Source of the DNA: Caulobacter sp. NIBR1757
Lineage (GTDB): Bacteria; Pseudomonadota; Alphaproteobacteria; Caulobacterales; Caulobacteraceae
Direction of reading: 5' to 3'
NCBI RefSeq assembly: GCF_027912495.1
Contig: NZ_CP115463.1
Coordinates: 62,001-126,000 of the forward strand
Length of the DNA: 64,000 nucleotides
In this document: in pieces, positions 25,413 to 33,547 of the stretch
Layout: every line of letters starts with the position of its first letter
Numbering within the stretch: the stretch's first letter is position 1
Translations under genes and position numbers: made by a program
Notes under the pieces: model-generated
What the model was told of the DNA's origin: nothing
The model's input: the letters and a program-made list of their open reading frames with translations, nothing else
Databases searched by the model: none

Positions 25413-25482
25413 GACTTTAAGGAGGGGCCTGGGGTGTGTGTGGCCCTTGCGCCGGATCGCCGGGAGCGCAAGAAGGCGAGCC

Positions 25483-26511
25483 ATGACGCCTGCTCCCCTT
25501 TCCCCGCTCCTTCGTGTCCTCGCCGGCGAGACCCTCGAGCGCCCGCCCGTGTGGTTCATGCGCCAGGCCGGCCGCTATCTGCCCGAGTATAGGGCGGTGC
25601 GGGCAACGGCGCCCGACTTCATCGCCTTCTGCCATGACCCGGAGAAGGCCTCGGAGGTCACCCTGCAGCCCCTGCGCCGGTTTCCCTTCGACGCGGCCAT
25701 CGTCTTTGCGGACATCCTGCTGATCCCGGGGGCGCTCGGCCAGAAGGTCTGGTTCGAGGCCGGCGAAGGCCCCCGGCTTGGCGAGCTGCCCTCGCTCGAC
25801 AGCATGGCCGGCGAGATCGAGGCCTCCACCGACCGCCTGTCGGCCATCGGCCAGACCCTGTCGCTGGTTCGGGCCCAGTTGCCGGCCGACAAGACCCTGA
25901 TCGGCTTCGCCGGCGCCCCCTGGACGGTCGGCAGCTACATGATCGAGGGCGGTTCCTCCGATCGCTCGAAGGCCCGCACCTTCGCCTATGAGCAGCCGCA
26001 GGCCATGGACCGGCTGATGGACATCCTGGCCGAGGCCACCGCCCGCTATCTGGCCATGCAGGAAGAGGCCGGCGCCCAGGTGCTGAAGATCTTCGAGAGC
26101 TGGTCGGAGGGCCTGCCGGAAGACCTCTTCCACCGCCTGGTCATCCGGCCGCACCAGATCATCCTCAAGCGGTTGAAGGAACTGGGCGTCACCGCCCCGG
26201 TCATCGGCTTCCCGCGCGGCTCGGCCGCCTATGCCGAGACCTACGCAACCGAAGTGGATGTCCAGTGCGTCGCCCTCGACACCGCCGCCCCGGCCGCGCT
26301 CGGCCAGAGCCTGCAGAAGCGGGTCGCCATCCAGGGCGCCCTCGATCCCCTGCTGCTGCGGGCCGGCGGCCCCGAGCTCGACCGCCGCGTCGATCAGCTG
26401 CTGCGCCAGTGGGGCGATGGCCGCTACATCTTCAACCTCGGCCACGGCATCCTGCCGGACACGCCGATCGCCCATGTCGAGCGGGTGCTGCAGATGGTGA
26501 CCGGCAAGTGA
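25483..26511 (+). CDS. hemE: Uroporphyrinogen decarboxylase
   Basis: 342-residue enzyme converting uroporphyrinogen III to coproporphyrinogen III in haem synthesis. Signatures are VWFMRQAGRYLPEYR (residues ~23-37, with the active-site Arg residues), GFAGAPWTVGSYMIEGG and the C-terminal FNLGHGILPDTP. The ATG at 25483 was chosen for its AAGGCGAG ribosome site and conserved start of similarity. It borders the origin and overlaps hemH (GTGA). Confidence 0.97.
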   Translation: MTPAPLSPLLRVLAGETLERPPVWFMRQAGRYLPEYRAVRATAPDFIAFCHDPEKASEVTLQPLRRFPFDAAIVFADILLIPGALGQKVWFEAGEGPRLGELPSLDSMAGEIEASTDRLSAIGQTLSLVRAQLPADKTLIGFAGAPWTVGSYMIEGGSSDRSKARTFAYEQPQAMDRLMDILAEATARYLAMQEEAGAQVLKIFESWSEGLPEDLFHRLVIRPHQIILKRLKELGVTAPVIGFPRGSAAYAETYATEVDVQCVALDTAAPAALGQSLQKRVAIQGALDPLLLRAGGPELDRRVDQLLRQWGDGRYIFNLGHGILPDTPIAHVERVLQMVTGK

Positions 26512-27533
26512 GCGGCCGCAAAGTCGCCGTCGTCCTGTTCAATCTCGGCGGGCCGGACGGGCCGCGCAGCGTCGAGCCCTTCCTGTTCAATCTGTTCAAC
26601 GATCCGGCCATCATCGGGCTGCCGGACTTCATCCGGCCGCACCTGGCCCGCTTCATCTCCCGCCGCCGCGCGCCCGGCGCCCGGGGCAACTACGCCCTCA
26701 TGGGCGGCGGCTCGCCGCTATTGCCCGAGACCAGGAAGCAGGCCGACGCCCTGCAGGCGCTGCTGACCACGGCCCTGCCGGGCGACGAGGTCCGCTGTTT
26801 CATCGCCATGCGCTACTGGAAGCCGCTGACCGAGGAGACGGCCGCGCGGGTCGCCGACTTCGGGCCGGACGAGATCCTGCTGCTGCCCCTCTATCCGCAG
26901 TTTTCGACGACCACGACCGGTTCGTCGCTGAAGGCCTGGCGCGAAGCCTACAAGGGCCCAGGGCGGTCCCGCACCGTCTGCTGCTGGCCGGCCGGCGAGA
27001 GCTTCCTGGCCGCCCATGCCCGACTGATCGAGCAGGCCTATGAGGCGGCCGGACGGCCCGCCAAGGCGCGCCTGCTGTTCTCCGCCCACGGCCTGCCCGA
27101 GAAGGTCATCAAGGGTGGCGATCCCTACCAGGCCCAGGTCGAGGCCACGGCGGCCGCTGTCGCCGCCCGCCTGTCCGGCGACTGGGACTGGCGGGTCAGC
27201 TACCAGAGCCGGGTCGGGCCGATGAAATGGATCGGGCCCAACACCGAGGACGAGATCCGGGCCGCCTCGAAAGAAGGCCTGCCGCTGGTCATCGTGCCGA
27301 TCGCCTTCGTCTCCGAACACATCGAGACCCTGGTCGAACTGGACATCGAATACGCCGAGGTGGCCAAGCATGAGGGCTGCCCGGCTTACATCCGGGTTCC
27401 GGCCCTGGGGGTGGACAGCCTGTTCATCGCCGGCCTGGCTGGGGTGGCGACGCAGGCCCTGCGGCGCGAGGGGCTGGACAGCGACGGCTCGTACCGCTGC
27501 GCCGGTTTCGGTAATTGTCCGCGCGCCGCCTGA
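26508..27533 (+). CDS. hemH: Ferrochelatase
   Basis: 341-residue ferrochelatase inserting Fe2+ into protoporphyrin IX. Visible signatures are VVLFNLGGPDGP (residues ~7-18), the catalytic His in LLFSAHGLPEKVI, and the Glu in VPIAFVSEHIETLVELDIEY. The C-terminus CAGFGNCPRAA retains two cysteines of the type that can ligate an iron-sulphur cluster in some alphaproteobacterial enzymes. The start is a GTG that overlaps the hemE stop. Confidence 0.96.
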   Translation: MSGRKVAVVLFNLGGPDGPRSVEPFLFNLFNDPAIIGLPDFIRPHLARFISRRRAPGARGNYALMGGGSPLLPETRKQADALQALLTTALPGDEVRCFIAMRYWKPLTEETAARVADFGPDEILLLPLYPQFSTTTTGSSLKAWREAYKGPGRSRTVCCWPAGESFLAAHARLIEQAYEAAGRPAKARLLFSAHGLPEKVIKGGDPYQAQVEATAAAVAARLSGDWDWRVSYQSRVGPMKWIGPNTEDEIRAASKEGLPLVIVPIAFVSEHIETLVELDIEYAEVAKHEGCPAYIRVPALGVDSLFIAGLAGVATQALRREGLDSDGSYRCAGFGNCPRAA

Positions 27534-27550
27534 CGCGCTAGAAAGCCGCC

Positions 27551-28021
27551 ATGACCTTCCTCGCCGGACATTACGACCTGCTGCGCGGCCTGCACATCAT
27601 CGCGGTCATCGCCTGGATGGCCGGCATGCTCTACCTGCCGCGGCTCTACGTCTATCACACCCGGGCCACGCGCGGCTCGGAGATGGACACGACCTTCCAG
27701 GAGATGGAGGTCAAGCTGCTGCGCATCATCATCAACCCGGCGATGATCGCCACCTGGCTGTTCGGCATCCTGCTGATCATCGCCAACGCCGGCCTGCGCG
27801 GCGGCGACTGGTCCTGGCTCGGCCAGCCCTGGATGGTGGTCAAGCTGGTCGGGGTGGTGCTGATGTCGGGCTGGCACGGCTTCCTGGCCGGCGAGCGCAA
27901 GAAGTTCGCCGCCGGGACCAACAGCCGGTCGGAAAAGTTCTGGCGGATGAGCAACGAACTGCCCTTCCTGCTGGCCATCGTCATGGTCCTGGCCGTCACC
28001 ACCCAGTTCTTCAGCCGCTGA
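27551..28021 (+). CDS. hemJ: Protoporphyrinogen oxidase HemJ
   Basis: 156-residue membrane enzyme with four hydrophobic helices that oxidises protoporphyrinogen IX to protoporphyrin IX. Conserved residues include the His in LRGLHIIAVIAWMAGMLYLP (residues ~12-31) and the Lys in MVVKLVGVVLMSGWHGFLAGERKKF region. Length is typical (about 140-160). It completes a hemE-hemH-hemJ cluster beside the origin; rho follows after a 220-bp gap. Confidence 0.94.
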   Translation: MTFLAGHYDLLRGLHIIAVIAWMAGMLYLPRLYVYHTRATRGSEMDTTFQEMEVKLLRIIINPAMIATWLFGILLIIANAGLRGGDWSWLGQPWMVVKLVGVVLMSGWHGFLAGERKKFAAGTNSRSEKFWRMSNELPFLLAIVMVLAVTTQFFSR

Positions 28022-28241
28022 TCTTGAACCGGCCGGGACCGCGTCCCACCTTGACGTCAGCGGAGCCCTGTGGTTCCCCTCACCCTGCTGCTTCGGCAGT
28101 CTCCTCTTTCCGGCCCATCCGCGTAAGCACGCCGACGACCAGCCGGACCCCCTGAACGAATTCCCATAGCCGCATCCGACCAAGGTCCGGCGTTCAAGCT
28201 ACCCAAGGGGCGCGCTGCGTCCCGACACCCCGAGTCTATGC
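28022..28241 (+). other. Gene-free rho leader region
   Basis: 220 bp without an open frame. It contains a CTGCTTCGGCAG mini-hairpin (about 28088-28101) and C-rich tracts with few G's that would suit Rho loading on its own leader. No riboswitch or promoter consensus is recognised. Confidence 0.4.
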
Positions 28242-29702
28242 ATGTCTGAAGACACCCCCATCGAAAACGAAACCCCCGAAACGCAAACCGACGCCGTCGA
28301 GGAAACCTCCGACATCGGTCATGATGCGGGCCACGAAGAAGGCCCCGACACCACCGCCGTCGCCGCGGGTCCCGAAGACGCCGTCACCGGCGAAGACGGC
28401 GACGACGAGCTGGCCGCCGTGGTGGCCGAGCTCGGCTTCACCCGCATGTCCCTTCAGCAGCTGAAGGACACCCCGCCCGCCGACCTGCTTGGCCTCGCGG
28501 AAAAGCTGGAGGTCGAGAACGCCAACTCCATGCGCAAGCAGGACATGATGTTCTCGATCCTCAAGACCCTCGCCGAGGAAGGCGTGGAAATCTCGGGGTC
28601 GGGCACCATGGAGGTGCTCAGCGACGGCTTCGGCTTCCTGCGCTCACCGGAAGCCAACTACCTGCCGGGTCCGGACGACATCTACGTCTCGCCCAGCCAG
28701 ATCCGCAAATTCGGCCTGCGCACCGGCGACTCCGTCGATGGTGGCGTCCGCGCCCCCCGCGAGGGCGAGCGCTACTTCGCCCTGGTCGACGTCAAGCAGA
28801 TCAACTTCGAGCCGCCGGAAAACGTCCGTCACAAGGTCCACTTCGACAACCTGACGCCGCTCTATCCGGAACAGCGGCTGACCATGGAACTGCCCGATCC
28901 GACCATCAAGGATCGCTCGGGCCGGGTCATCGACATCGTCGCCCCGCTCGGCAAGGGCCAGCGCTGCCTGATCGTCGCCCCGCCGCGGGTCGGCAAGACG
29001 GTGATGCTGCAGAACATCGCCAAGTCGATCGAGACCAACCACCCGGAATGCTACCTGATCGTCCTCCTGATCGACGAGCGGCCGGAAGAAGTCACCGACA
29101 TGCAGCGGACGGTGAAGGGCGAGGTCATCGCCTCGACCTTCGACGAACCGGCGACCCGCCACGTCCAGGTGGCCGAGATGGTCATCGAAAAGGCCAAGCG
29201 CCTGGTCGAGCACAAGCGTGACGTCGTCATCCTGCTGGACTCGGTCACCCGTCTGGGCCGCGCCTACAACACCACCGTTCCCAGCTCCGGCAAGGTGCTG
29301 ACCGGCGGTGTCGACGCCAACGCCCTGCAGCGTCCCAAGCGCTTCTTCGGCGCGGCGCGGAACATCGAGGAAGGCGGCAGCCTGACCATCATCGCCACCG
29401 CCCTGATCGACACCGGCAGCCGGATGGACGAGGTCATCTTCGAAGAGTTCAAGGGCACCGGTAACTCGGAAATCATCCTCGACCGCAAGGTGGCTGACAA
29501 GCGCATCTTCCCGGCCATCGACGTGCTGAAGTCCGGCACCCGCAAGGAAGAGCTGATCACCCCGAAGGACCAGCTGACCAAGACCTACATCCTGCGCCGC
29601 ATCCTCAATCCCATGGGCGCCCAGGACGCCATCGAGTTCCTGCTCGACAAGCTGCGCCAGTCGAAGACCAACGGCGACTTCTTCCAGTCGATGAATACGT
29701 AA
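28242..29702 (+). CDS. rho: Transcription termination factor Rho
   Basis: 486-residue hexameric RNA helicase that terminates transcription. An acidic N-terminal extension (residues ~1-66) is absent from E. coli Rho (419). It is followed by the Rho N domain ([20 protein letters not shown]), the cold-shock-like RNA-binding domain ([22 protein letters not shown]), Walker [12 protein letters not shown] (about 246-256), the Q-loop [20 protein letters not shown] and the arginine-finger region [17 protein letters not shown]. No good ribosome site precedes the ATG at 28242. The 220-bp leader may be used for autoregulation. Normally mnmE follows rho; here a repeat does. Confidence 0.97.
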   Translation: MSEDTPIENETPETQTDAVEETSDIGHDAGHEEGPDTTAVAAGPEDAVTGEDGDDELAAVVAELGFTRMSLQQLKDTPPADLLGLAEKLEVENANSMRKQDMMFSILKTLAEEGVEISGSGTMEVLSDGFGFLRSPEANYLPGPDDIYVSPSQIRKFGLRTGDSVDGGVRAPREGERYFALVDVKQINFEPPENVRHKVHFDNLTPLYPEQRLTMELPDPTIKDRSGRVIDIVAPLGKGQRCLIVAPPRVGKTVMLQNIAKSIETNHPECYLIVLLIDERPEEVTDMQRTVKGEVIASTFDEPATRHVQVAEMVIEKAKRLVEHKRDVVILLDSVTRLGRAYNTTVPSSGKVLTGGVDANALQRPKRFFGAARNIEEGGSLTIIATALIDTGSRMDEVIFEEFKGTGNSEIILDRKVADKRIFPAIDVLKSGTRKEELITPKDQLTKTYILRRILNPMGAQDAIEFLLDKLRQSKTNGDFFQSMNT

Positions 29703-29706
29703 GGCT

Positions 29707-29873
29707 CCGTCCCTCCCCGAATGGGGAGGGCAGGCCGAAGGCCGGGTGGGGCAGTGGGTAACCGCTGCCGCCCGGTTCGTCTTCCCGGCGCCTAGCCTCT
29801 AAGGTCAGTGACCGACTTCCCCACCCGACGCGCGTAACCGCGCGTCTGCCCTCCCCATTCGGGGAGGGAGGTT
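29707..29873. repeat. Interspersed ~170-bp repeat, family 2, copy D
   Basis: Same orientation and arms as copies B and C, with a ~50-bp unrelated spacer. It lies between rho and the FAD oxidoreductase gene and coincides with the point where rho-mnmE synteny is broken. Confidence 0.88.
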
Positions 29874-29915
29874 CCGCGACGACAGCCTTTGCGGCGTCAC
29901 ACTTCCGGTCCATAC

Positions 29916-29931
29916 TGTATCAAGCGATACA
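29916..29931. promoter_or_regulatory. Palindromic operator candidate upstream of FAD oxidoreductase
   Basis: TGTATCAAGCGATACA, a 6-bp inverted repeat with a 4-bp centre, 13 bp before the ATG at 29945. The form GTATC-N4-GATAC resembles TetR-family operators. No TetR gene is adjacent. Confidence 0.6.
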
Positions 29932-29944
29932 AAGTGAGTTTGGC

Positions 29945-31432
29945 ATGGACCAGCCCATCCTGATCATCGGCGCCGGCATGGCCGGCCTGTTCACGGCCCT
30001 GGCCCTGGGCAGTCGTGGCCACGCCGTGACGGTGCTGGAACGCGACCCGCCGCCGCCAGACGGCGGGGCTGACGCGGCCTTCGCCGACTGGAGCCGGCGC
30101 GGTGTCGGCCACCTGCGCCACAGCCACGCTTTCCTGGCCCGCCTGCGGTCGATCCTCATCGAGCGCCACCCGGCCCTGCACCAACGCCTGCTCGCGGCCG
30201 GCTGCCAGGAACTGAGCTTCGCCTCGGGCCTCAGCCCGCGGTCCGCCGCCCGCTACAAGCCCGAACCCGGCGACGCCGACCTGACGGTGCTGACCAGCCG
30301 CCGCACGACGCTGGAGCTGGTCTTGCGCCAGTACGTCGCCGAACTGCCCACCGTCACCCTGCGCAGCGGCGTCAACGTCGCCGGCGTGGCCGGGGCGGTG
30401 ACGGACGGGGTGTTCGTCTGCGAAGGGCTGAAGCTGGACGACGGCGAGGTGCTGCAGGGCATCGTCGTCGATGCCGGCGGGCGCTCCAGCCAGGCGTTCG
30501 ACTGGCTGGACGAGGCCGGCATCAAGGCGCCGGAAGAGTCCGAGGACGCCGGCATCCTCTACTACACCCGCCACTACCGGCTGCGGCCGGGCATGGAGCC
30601 GCCGGAACGCGGGGCGATCCCCGGGGCCGGCGATCTCGGCTTCATCAAGTATGGCGTCTTCCCGGCCGACAACGGCTGCTTCTCGATCACCCTGGCGGTG
30701 CCGGAGATCGAGGAGACCCTGCGCCTGGCGGTGATGCGTCCCGAAACCTTCGACGCCCTCTGCACCCAGATGCCCGGCGTCGCCGGCTGGATCGATCCGG
30801 CCCGTTCCGAGGCGGTCAGCAAGGTCTTCGGCATGGGCGACCTGAAGAGCCGCTGGCGTGACATGGCTCCGGGCGGCCGGCCCCTGGCCCTGAACCTGTT
30901 TCCGATCGGCGACGGCCTGGTGCGGACAAACCCCCTCTACGGGCGGGGCTGCAGCTTCGCGGCGGTGTCCGGCGAACTGGTCGCCGAGACCCTGACCGGG
31001 CAGGCCGACCCCTCCGCCCGGGCCACGGCCTTCGCCGCCCGGGTGCGCAGTGAACTGGGTCCCTATTTCGAAGACATGCGCAGCCAGGACCGGGCCGCGA
31101 TCCGCCGCGCCCGCAACGCGCTCAATCCGTCCTATCGTCCCGGCTTCAAGGCCCGGGCGATGAAGAGCTTCACCGATGACGGCATCGCCATCGCCCTGCG
31201 CCGGGACCCGGCCCTGCTGCGCGAGTTCATGCGCGGCTTCCACATGCTGGAAGACAGCCGCGCCTGGCTGAAGCGACCGGCCAACGCCGTGAAGGTGCTG
31301 GGGGCCTGGGCGACGCCGAGGGGTCTGAAGAAGGACTGGTATCCGCCTCGCCTCGGACCAGGCCGCGCCGACATGCTGGCCGCCGTCGGCATTGACCCCG
31401 CCGCCGACCCGCGCCGCCTGGGCTTTGCATAA
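29945..31432 (+). CDS. FAD-dependent oxidoreductase / monooxygenase-like protein
   Basis: 495 residues of the p-hydroxybenzoate hydroxylase/geranylgeranyl reductase fold. The dinucleotide motif is LIIGAGMAGLFTALALGSRG (residues 6-25), followed by a GHLRHSHAF segment. The second FAD motif region is NLFPIGDGLVRTNPLYGRG (about 317-335). A ~150-residue C-terminal helical extension follows the FAD domain. The substrate is unknown. A 16-bp palindrome lies just upstream of its start, so it is probably controlled by a transcriptional repressor, perhaps responding to a lipid or aromatic ligand. Confidence 0.82.
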   Translation: MDQPILIIGAGMAGLFTALALGSRGHAVTVLERDPPPPDGGADAAFADWSRRGVGHLRHSHAFLARLRSILIERHPALHQRLLAAGCQELSFASGLSPRSAARYKPEPGDADLTVLTSRRTTLELVLRQYVAELPTVTLRSGVNVAGVAGAVTDGVFVCEGLKLDDGEVLQGIVVDAGGRSSQAFDWLDEAGIKAPEESEDAGILYYTRHYRLRPGMEPPERGAIPGAGDLGFIKYGVFPADNGCFSITLAVPEIEETLRLAVMRPETFDALCTQMPGVAGWIDPARSEAVSKVFGMGDLKSRWRDMAPGGRPLALNLFPIGDGLVRTNPLYGRGCSFAAVSGELVAETLTGQADPSARATAFAARVRSELGPYFEDMRSQDRAAIRRARNALNPSYRPGFKARAMKSFTDDGIAIALRRDPALLREFMRGFHMLEDSRAWLKRPANAVKVLGAWATPRGLKKDWYPPRLGPGRADMLAAVGIDPAADPRRLGFA

Positions 31433-31653
31433 ATCCTCCTCCGACGCGTAGCGGCGGGGGAGGGGGACCGCGCGCGGATACGCGCGTGGTGGAAGGGGCG
31501 GAGCCGGCCCGTCCGATTTGAAAGCGTTCTGGCGCTGCTGAAACAGCTGCCTTCAGGGTCAGCCCGTATTCGCCGGCGCTGCCCCCTCCACCACGACCTT
31601 CGGCCGCGGTCCCCCTCCCCCGTCACGCCTTCGGCGCGCCGAAGGAGGATTTG
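31431..31653. repeat. Large inverted repeat, family 3
   Basis: Outer arms AAATCCTCCTCCG / GAAGGAGGATTT. Inner arms are GGGGGAGGGGGACCGCG / CGCGGTCCCCCTCCCCC and GTGGTGGAAGGGGC / CCCCCTCCACCAC. The centre is about 65 bp. It is distinct in sequence from families 1 and 2 and fills the gap between the convergent FAD oxidoreductase and DUF1330 genes. Only one copy is in the window. Confidence 0.8.
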
Positions 31654-32103
31654 TTACTCCCCGAAGCCCTCCCCCGGCGTCACAGGCGCCAGGCGGATCA
31701 GGCGGCTGTCCTCGACGCCGGCGGTGCGGTGCTTGACCACCTCGCGGTAGCCGGGGTCGGTGACCATGGCCAGAAAGGCCCCGGCGTTCGGATACTCGGC
31801 GATGAAGGCCAGGTCCCAGCGCTCGTCCGTCGGCCCCGTCACCACCGTCTCGGGCCGCCCGGCCCAGATCTGCTTGCCGCCGACCCGCCCGAACACCTCG
31901 GCGCTCTCGCGGCCGTAGGCGCGATAGGCCTCGAGGCCGGTCATCCCCTTGCCGTGGTTGGGATGGCCCTCCGGATACTCGGCCAGGGCCCTGACCCGCA
32001 CCAGGTTCAGCATCTGGATCGGGGTGTCGCGCGGCAGGGCCTTGAAGGCGTCGAACTGCTCGCGGGTCGGATCGATGCTTGCGCCTGTGGGGCTGCCGGT
32101 CAT
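31654..32103 (-). CDS. DUF1330 family protein
   Basis: 149 residues with a dimeric alpha/beta-barrel (DUF1330) fold typical of small stress or catabolic proteins. Motifs are PIQMLNLVRVRALAEYP (residues ~28-44), GMTGLEAYRAYG, and VTGPTDERWDLAFIAEYPNAGAFLAMV. The function is unknown. It lies 5 bp downstream of the ABC ATPase gene, so it is probably co-transcribed. Confidence 0.8.
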   Translation of the reverse strand: MTGSPTGASIDPTREQFDAFKALPRDTPIQMLNLVRVRALAEYPEGHPNHGKGMTGLEAYRAYGRESAEVFGRVGGKQIWAGRPETVVTGPTDERWDLAFIAEYPNAGAFLAMVTDPGYREVVKHRTAGVEDSRLIRLAPVTPGEGFGE

Positions 32104-32108
32104 GGGCG

Positions 32109-33071
32109 TTAGTCCTTCAAGGGATCGGCCGCATCGGCCGCATTATAGGTCAGCGACAGGAAGACATCCTCCAGGTCGGGGTCCTCGGTGGCGATGTCGC
32201 GGATGTGCAGGCCCTGGGCCCGCACGGCGGCCAGCACCTGCTCGACGCTCGACTGGCCGGTCTTGTAGGTCACCGAAAAGGCGCCGCCGGCCCGCAGTTT
32301 CGTCTCGAACCCGGTCAGCGACGGCGCGTTCTCCACCGGCTCCTCCGGGGTCACCACCACGTTGCGGGTGTCCAGCCGCTTGAGCAGGGTCGCCGTCGGT
32401 TCGCTGGCCACCACCTCGCCGCGGTTGATGATGGCGATGCGGTCGCACAGCTCCTGGGCCTCTTCCAGGTAGTGGGTGGTCAGGACGATGGTCACCCCCT
32501 GGCGGTTCAGCTCCAGCACATAGGCCCAGAGCTGCTTGCGCAGCTCGACATCGACCCCGGCGGTCGGTTCGTCGAGGATCAGGACGGGCGGATTGTGGAC
32601 CATGGCCTTGGCGACCATCAGCCGGCGCTTCATGCCGCCCGACAGCTGGCGCACATAGGCCTTGGCCTTGTCTGATAGCCCCATCGCCGCCAGCAGCTCG
32701 GCCGTGCGCCGGTCGGCCTTCTTGACCCCGTACATGCCGGCCTGGGTCTCCAGCGACTCCTCGGGCGTGAAGAAGACGTCGGCGGCCAGTTCCTGCGGCA
32801 CCACCCCGATGGCGGCGCGGGCGTCGCGCGGCCGCTCGTCGATGTCGCGGTCCCAGATCTTCACCGTGCCGGAGGTCTTGCGGGTCAGGCCGGCCAGGAT
32901 GTTGATGAAGGTCGACTTGCCCGCCCCGTTCGGCCCCAGCAGGCCGAAGATGGACCCGCGCGGAACCTGCAGATCGATACCGTTGAGGGCCCGCTTCTCC
33001 GGCGTGGTCTTGCTGGCGGCGTAGGTCTTGAAGACCCCTTTGGCCTCGATGGCGTAGTCGGGCAGGTCCAT
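32109..33071 (-). CDS. ABC transporter ATP-binding protein
   Basis: 320-residue ABC-2 type ATPase. Walker A is GLLGPNGAGKST (about residues 43-54), the Q-loop VPQE follows, the signature is LSGGMKRRLMVAKAM, Walker B VLILDEPTAGVD and the H-loop His in VLTTHYLEEAQ. A C-terminal ~85-residue regulatory extension follows. It belongs to the drug/polysaccharide/gliding exporter type (YadG/CcmA-like). No permease gene is adjacent, so its membrane partner must be elsewhere. Confidence 0.88.
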   Translation of the reverse strand: MDLPDYAIEAKGVFKTYAASKTTPEKRALNGIDLQVPRGSIFGLLGPNGAGKSTFINILAGLTRKTSGTVKIWDRDIDERPRDARAAIGVVPQELAADVFFTPEESLETQAGMYGVKKADRRTAELLAAMGLSDKAKAYVRQLSGGMKRRLMVAKAMVHNPPVLILDEPTAGVDVELRKQLWAYVLELNRQGVTIVLTTHYLEEAQELCDRIAIINRGEVVASEPTATLLKRLDTRNVVVTPEEPVENAPSLTGFETKLRAGGAFSVTYKTGQSSVEQVLAAVRAQGLHIRDIATEDPDLEDVFLSLTYNAADAADPLKD

Positions 33072-33195
33072 ATCAATCCGATCAGAATATTCGGCCCGGA
33101 CACGCAGGGTGCTTTTCCTAGAGCGGGCTTGGCTCTAGGTATGCTCCGAAGCGGCCCAAGCCAAGGCCGCCCCGACTATTCATTCGAGACACCGC

Positions 33196-33468
33196 ATGGT
33201 CCGCAAAGCCCCCGCCACCCGCCCGACCAACACCCCGAAAGCCGCCCCGGCCATGGCCGCGCCCGAGACCATCACCGTCACCAGCCACCGCATCGCCTGC
33301 GACGGCGTCGGCGGGGCGCTGGGCCACCCGCGCGTCTGGCTGGAGATGGGCGCGGCCGGCTGGGTCGACTGCGGCTACTGCGACCGCCGCTTCGTGGCCG
33401 CCACGGCCCCGGGCGACGAGGACGAGCAGCTGGCCCCCGGCGTCTACGAAGGGTCCGCCGGCCACTGA
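33196..33468 (+). CDS. Zinc-finger domain protein (zf-CHCC, NDUFS6-like)
   Basis: 90 residues. The C-terminal half matches the zf-CHCC/NDUFS6 type, with Cys, His and Cys-X2-Cys ligands visible in ACDG, GHPRVWL and DCGYCDRRF. In mitochondria the NDUFS6 relative is an accessory subunit of complex I; in alphaproteobacteria its role is less clear. The N-terminus is Lys/Pro/Ala rich and disordered-looking. It lies divergent from the ABC gene. Confidence 0.85.
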   Translation: MVRKAPATRPTNTPKAAPAMAAPETITVTSHRIACDGVGGALGHPRVWLEMGAAGWVDCGYCDRRFVAATAPGDEDEQLAPGVYEGSAGH

Positions 33469-33547
33469 GGCTGTTGACGGCCGAAAACCGCCAGCAGGCG
33501 TCACAGGCCGTCCCTATGTATCGTCTTCGATCAGAGGAGACGCCCAG

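Larger units (their letters stand above)
24985..25482. other. oriC: Putative chromosomal replication origin (Cori-like)
   Basis: 498-bp gene-free region between ppsR and hemE, the position of the Caulobacter origin. It contains three CtrA boxes (25038, 25104, 25398), degenerate DnaA boxes (25025-25033, 25054-25062; weaker at 25293 and 25353), three GANTC methylation sites in 58 bp (25189, 25229, 25242) and an AT-rich segment (25391-25420) in otherwise GC-rich DNA that could be the unwinding element or part of the hemE promoter. ParABS lies 10-14 kb away. This is inferred from motifs and synteny; no skew was calculated. Confidence 0.85.
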
